NCBI GenBank assembly: GCA_003445095.1 | Contig: DLVS01000751.1 | Span: forward strand, 1 to 8,338 | Direction: 5' to 3' | Origin: Verrucomicrobiales bacterium | Lineage (GTDB): Bacteria; Verrucomicrobiota; Verrucomicrobiia; Limisphaerales; UBA9464 | DNA: 8,338 nucleotides | Made by a program: the position numbers and the translations under genes | Notes under the pieces: generated by a model | Told to the model about the DNA's origin: nothing | What the model saw: only the letters and a program-made list of their open reading frames with translations | Databases searched by the model: none | In this document: piece by piece, positions 6,558-8,338 of the stretch | Position numbering within the stretch: position 1 is the first letter of the stretch | Layout of the letters: each line of letters begins with the position of its first letter

Positions 6558-6617
6558 GATCGCGATTCTAGGGCGAGGTACGAGAAATCAATTTACCAGG
6601 GTCGACCTTCGCGATAT

Positions 6618-6629
6618 GGACAATTGTCC
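6618..6629. promoter_or_regulatory. Perfect 12-bp palindrome, candidate operator
   Basis: GGACAATTGTCC is its own reverse complement. It sits in the 146-bp gap between the divergent small membrane protein and PEP-CTERM genes, about 65 bp before the latter's ATG. Short perfect dyads in divergent intergenic regions are typical of dimeric repressor sites. No regulator gene adjoins it and no promoter boxes could be assigned, so this is a candidate only. Confidence 0.4.
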
Positions 6630-6694
6630 CGCCGATACCAGGTCGGGCCATTAGTTGTTAATCGCTCCAGTGTCTCGATTGCCCAACTCCAACA

Positions 6695-7357
6695 ATGATC
6701 AAACCTATTTCCACGTTCATCGCCCTACTGCTCATCATGGGCGCACCCGAATGCGTTCATGGCCAAGCAGGTCCCAATCTTGGCTTTGAAAGCACGTTTG
6801 TCGGGACGTCCAATTTGGATCCACTGGAAGCACGCCTTCAACCATCTGACTGGATTCGCACCAGCAACAATTCGGTGATGGAATCCATCGTTGCCAACAC
6901 GCCTGATTTCGGGTTTCCGACCGAAGGTAGCAATTTTCTGTATCTATTTTCGTCGAACCTCAGCGCTCAAAGGCACGCGGGGCAGTTCATCGAGCAATCA
7001 ACGATCTTGGACTTAACTGGGATCGGCGCCCTCTCATTTGATTACTACCGGTGGGGATTCCAGTTGGATATTGAGCCGTTTACCGAAACTTACCTCGACA
7101 TCGGAGGATTACGATTGTGGTCGATCAATGGCCCAGACATCGCAAAACGTGTTCAGGTCGACGTTTCAGCGTTCAGCGGTCCGACGAAGGTATCCTTCGG
7201 CCTCGAAATCACCGAAGATCACTGGGCAGGCCCGTCGGGAATGACCTTCATTGATAAGATTGAACTCGTTTCCGTTCCTGAGCCGTCGCGCCCAATTCTC
7301 TTTGTAGTCGCCGTGATATTGTTTTTCGGTTGCCGGAAGCTACCGCCGGCCGCGTAG
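6695..7357 (+). CDS. PEP-CTERM sorting domain-containing protein
   Basis: This 220-residue secreted protein is predicted to be handled by an exosortase and anchored or released at the cell surface. A signal peptide covers about residues 1-25 (a short basic start, FIALLLIMG, and likely cleavage near HGQA-GPN). The mature part opens with NLGFES, as in many extracellular beta-sandwich PEP-CTERM proteins. It continues with SFDYYRWGF (114-122) and VDVSAFSGPTKVSFGLEI (155-172), leading to FIDKIELVSVPEPS. The sorting signal is the VPEPS motif (194-198), a hydrophobic helix (about 200-211) and a short tail CRKLPPAA with only two basic residues, weaker than the usual Arg-rich end. No catalytic motif is seen; an exopolysaccharide or matrix role is typical of such proteins but unproven here. 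Base composition looks less GC-rich than in the flanking genes. No Shine-Dalgarno precedes the ATG. Confidence 0.85.
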   Translation: MIKPISTFIALLLIMGAPECVHGQAGPNLGFESTFVGTSNLDPLEARLQPSDWIRTSNNSVMESIVANTPDFGFPTEGSNFLYLFSSNLSAQRHAGQFIEQSTILDLTGIGALSFDYYRWGFQLDIEPFTETYLDIGGLRLWSINGPDIAKRVQVDVSAFSGPTKVSFGLEITEDHWAGPSGMTFIDKIELVSVPEPSRPILFVVAVILFFGCRKLPPAA

Positions 7358-7471
7358 TGGATTCCTCCAACACGTTTCCGGAGCCAGCAGATGTGCGGGT
7401 CTTCTTTGGGTTTGTTTCTGACGCGCCACCGAGCATTCTGAACCCGTTGGTTTACGACCGGGGACTGACGG
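7358..7471. other. Spacer between the PEP-CTERM gene and the GAF-domain gene
   Basis: These 114 bases hold no gene. I found no convincing intrinsic terminator or promoter boxes. The last bases contain GGGGA seven bases before the ATG at 7472, a weak ribosome binding site for the next gene. Confidence 0.4.
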
Positions 7472-8338
7472 ATGGACGCCCATTCAGCACAAGCTAAGCA
7501 CACTCAAACGTCAGAAAGCCGGCTGCTCCGGGTCATTGCCGAGGGTACGGCGGCGGCCACGGGCGACGCGTTTTTCCGCTCCTTGGCTCGGCATGCAGCG
7601 CTGGCGTTGCGAGCCCGTTATGCATTCGTGGCACGGAGCCTGAGCGACCTCGAATCGAAATCGCTCGCCTACTGGGAGGGTTCCGACTTTGGCACGGGCT
7701 TCAGCTACCGGTTTCCCGGCACCCCCTGCCAACGGGTTGCCGCCGGCCACGTGTGTTCGACCCGGACCGGGTTGCGGGAACGCTTCCCCGAGGATCATTG
7801 GCTGACAGAAATTGGGGCCGACAGCTATGTCGGCGTGCCGATGAAGAATGCGGCCGGCCGCACGCTCGGGCACATTGCCGTGTTGCATACGGAGCCGATG
7901 CAGCCAAGCGAGGAGGACCTGGCCGTGTTGCAAATCTTCGCCGCCCGAGCATGCGCCGAGTTGGAGCGCCTCCTGGCCGATGAGGAGCTACGCCGGCGCT
8001 CCTTGGAACAAGAAGCGGTGCTCGCCGTCAACCGCGCCGTGGGCCGGTATCTGGAACGCGACGAACTTTTTGGCGCTCTAGCGACCTGTCTCCAGCAGGT
8101 GATTGCGCACGATCGTTTCGGGATCGAACTCCCCATCGAAGGAGAGCGCCTGCAAGGGCATTTGCTGACGCCGGGCGGCCCGGGAGCACCGGTCACCCGC
8201 GTGAAAGTACTGGCCGCGGCTGGGACCGCGTGTCACTGGGTTCTGCAGCATCGCGAATGGCTGGTGGCGGCGACCCGGGATGAACTGAAGTCGCGATTCC
8301 CGGCGACCGTGGCCGTGATGGCTGACGAAAGCTCGGAA
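7472..8338 (+). CDS. Tandem GAF-domain signalling protein, 3' end outside the window
   Basis: An open frame of 289 codons runs off the right edge without a stop. ATG 7472 is the first possible start, because a TGA lies two codons upstream in frame. The first GAF domain spans about 33-168. It shows FFRSLARHAALALRARYAFVA (34-54), GTPCQRVAAGHVC (83-95), LRERFPEDHWLTEIGADSYVGVPM (101-124) and GRTLGHIAVLHTEPM (129-143). A charged helical linker follows (about 163-185, AELERLLADEELRRRS). A second GAF-like domain begins near 186 (VNRAVGRYLERDELFGALATCL, then DRFGIELPIEGERLQGHLL). This N-terminal layout is known from FhlA-type sigma-54-dependent activators and from PAS/GAF histidine kinases; the output domain that would decide lies beyond the window. 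Two cysteines in the first GAF (86 and 95) could bind a ligand or cofactor, but this is speculative. No signal peptide or membrane segment is seen, so it is probably cytoplasmic. Confidence 0.82.
   Translation, partial: MDAHSAQAKHTQTSESRLLRVIAEGTAAATGDAFFRSLARHAALALRARYAFVARSLSDLESKSLAYWEGSDFGTGFSYRFPGTPCQRVAAGHVCSTRTGLRERFPEDHWLTEIGADSYVGVPMKNAAGRTLGHIAVLHTEPMQPSEEDLAVLQIFAARACAELERLLADEELRRRSLEQEAVLAVNRAVGRYLERDELFGALATCLQQVIAHDRFGIELPIEGERLQGHLLTPGGPGAPVTRVKVLAAAGTACHWVLQHREWLVAATRDELKSRFPATVAVMADESSE

Noticed and set aside
7219..7503. 94-codon minus-strand frame across the PEP-CTERM end and spacer
   Set aside because: It has no recognisable motif or ribosome binding site and is mostly antisense to a clear secreted protein.
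7511..7933. 140-codon minus-strand frame opposite the GAF gene
   Set aside because: The plus-strand frame is uninterrupted from 7472 to the edge and carries clear GAF motifs.
1..8338. CRISPR array, tRNA, rRNA or transposase
   Set aside because: No regularly spaced repeats, cloverleaf-type elements, rRNA motifs or transposase-like proteins were seen on either strand.

Overview
The window comes from a GC-rich bacterial chromosome, most likely a member of the Verrucomicrobiota (Pedosphaera/Limisphaera-like). That placement is an inference from three things: a PEP-CTERM (exosortase-sorted) secreted protein, GC-rich palindromic elements lying between genes and even inside a coding sequence, and a large GH63-type glucosidase paired with an SDR. 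No rRNA or other phylogenetic marker is present, so the phylum stays tentative.

Left part, minus strand (1-2192): part of a respiratory complex I operon read right to left, nuoH then nuoJ, with the first seven codons of a likely nuoK at the edge. The slot between nuoH and nuoJ, where nuoI normally sits, holds 444 bp without a credible gene. It carries a ~147-bp imperfect inverted repeat and a second cluster of small GC hairpins bounded by an 11-bp direct repeat. Nothing upstream of nuoH encodes nuoG. A divergent gene follows instead, so this membrane-arm block starts at nuoH.

Middle part, plus strand (2433-6271): a two-gene unit with almost no spacing, made of a classical SDR close to glucose 1-dehydrogenases and a 958-residue GH63-type glucosidase. 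The pairing suggests release of glucose from an alpha-glucoside or oligosaccharide followed by oxidation to gluconolactone, but the substrate cannot be read from sequence. The glucosidase gene contains a perfect 9-bp-arm palindrome translated in frame. Its core arms also occur in the complex I intergenic element.

Right part (6204-8338): a small minus-strand gene of unknown function with one N-terminal membrane segment, converging on and overlapping the glucosidase end; a divergent intergenic region with a perfect 12-bp palindrome; a PEP-CTERM protein; and the start of a two-GAF-domain signalling protein cut by the window edge, probably a sigma-54 activator or a histidine kinase. No CRISPR array, tRNA, rRNA or transposase gene was seen. 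The parts I would look at first are the complex I gap with its repeats and the palindrome inside the glucosidase. I see no clear evidence of a wholly new multi-gene system.
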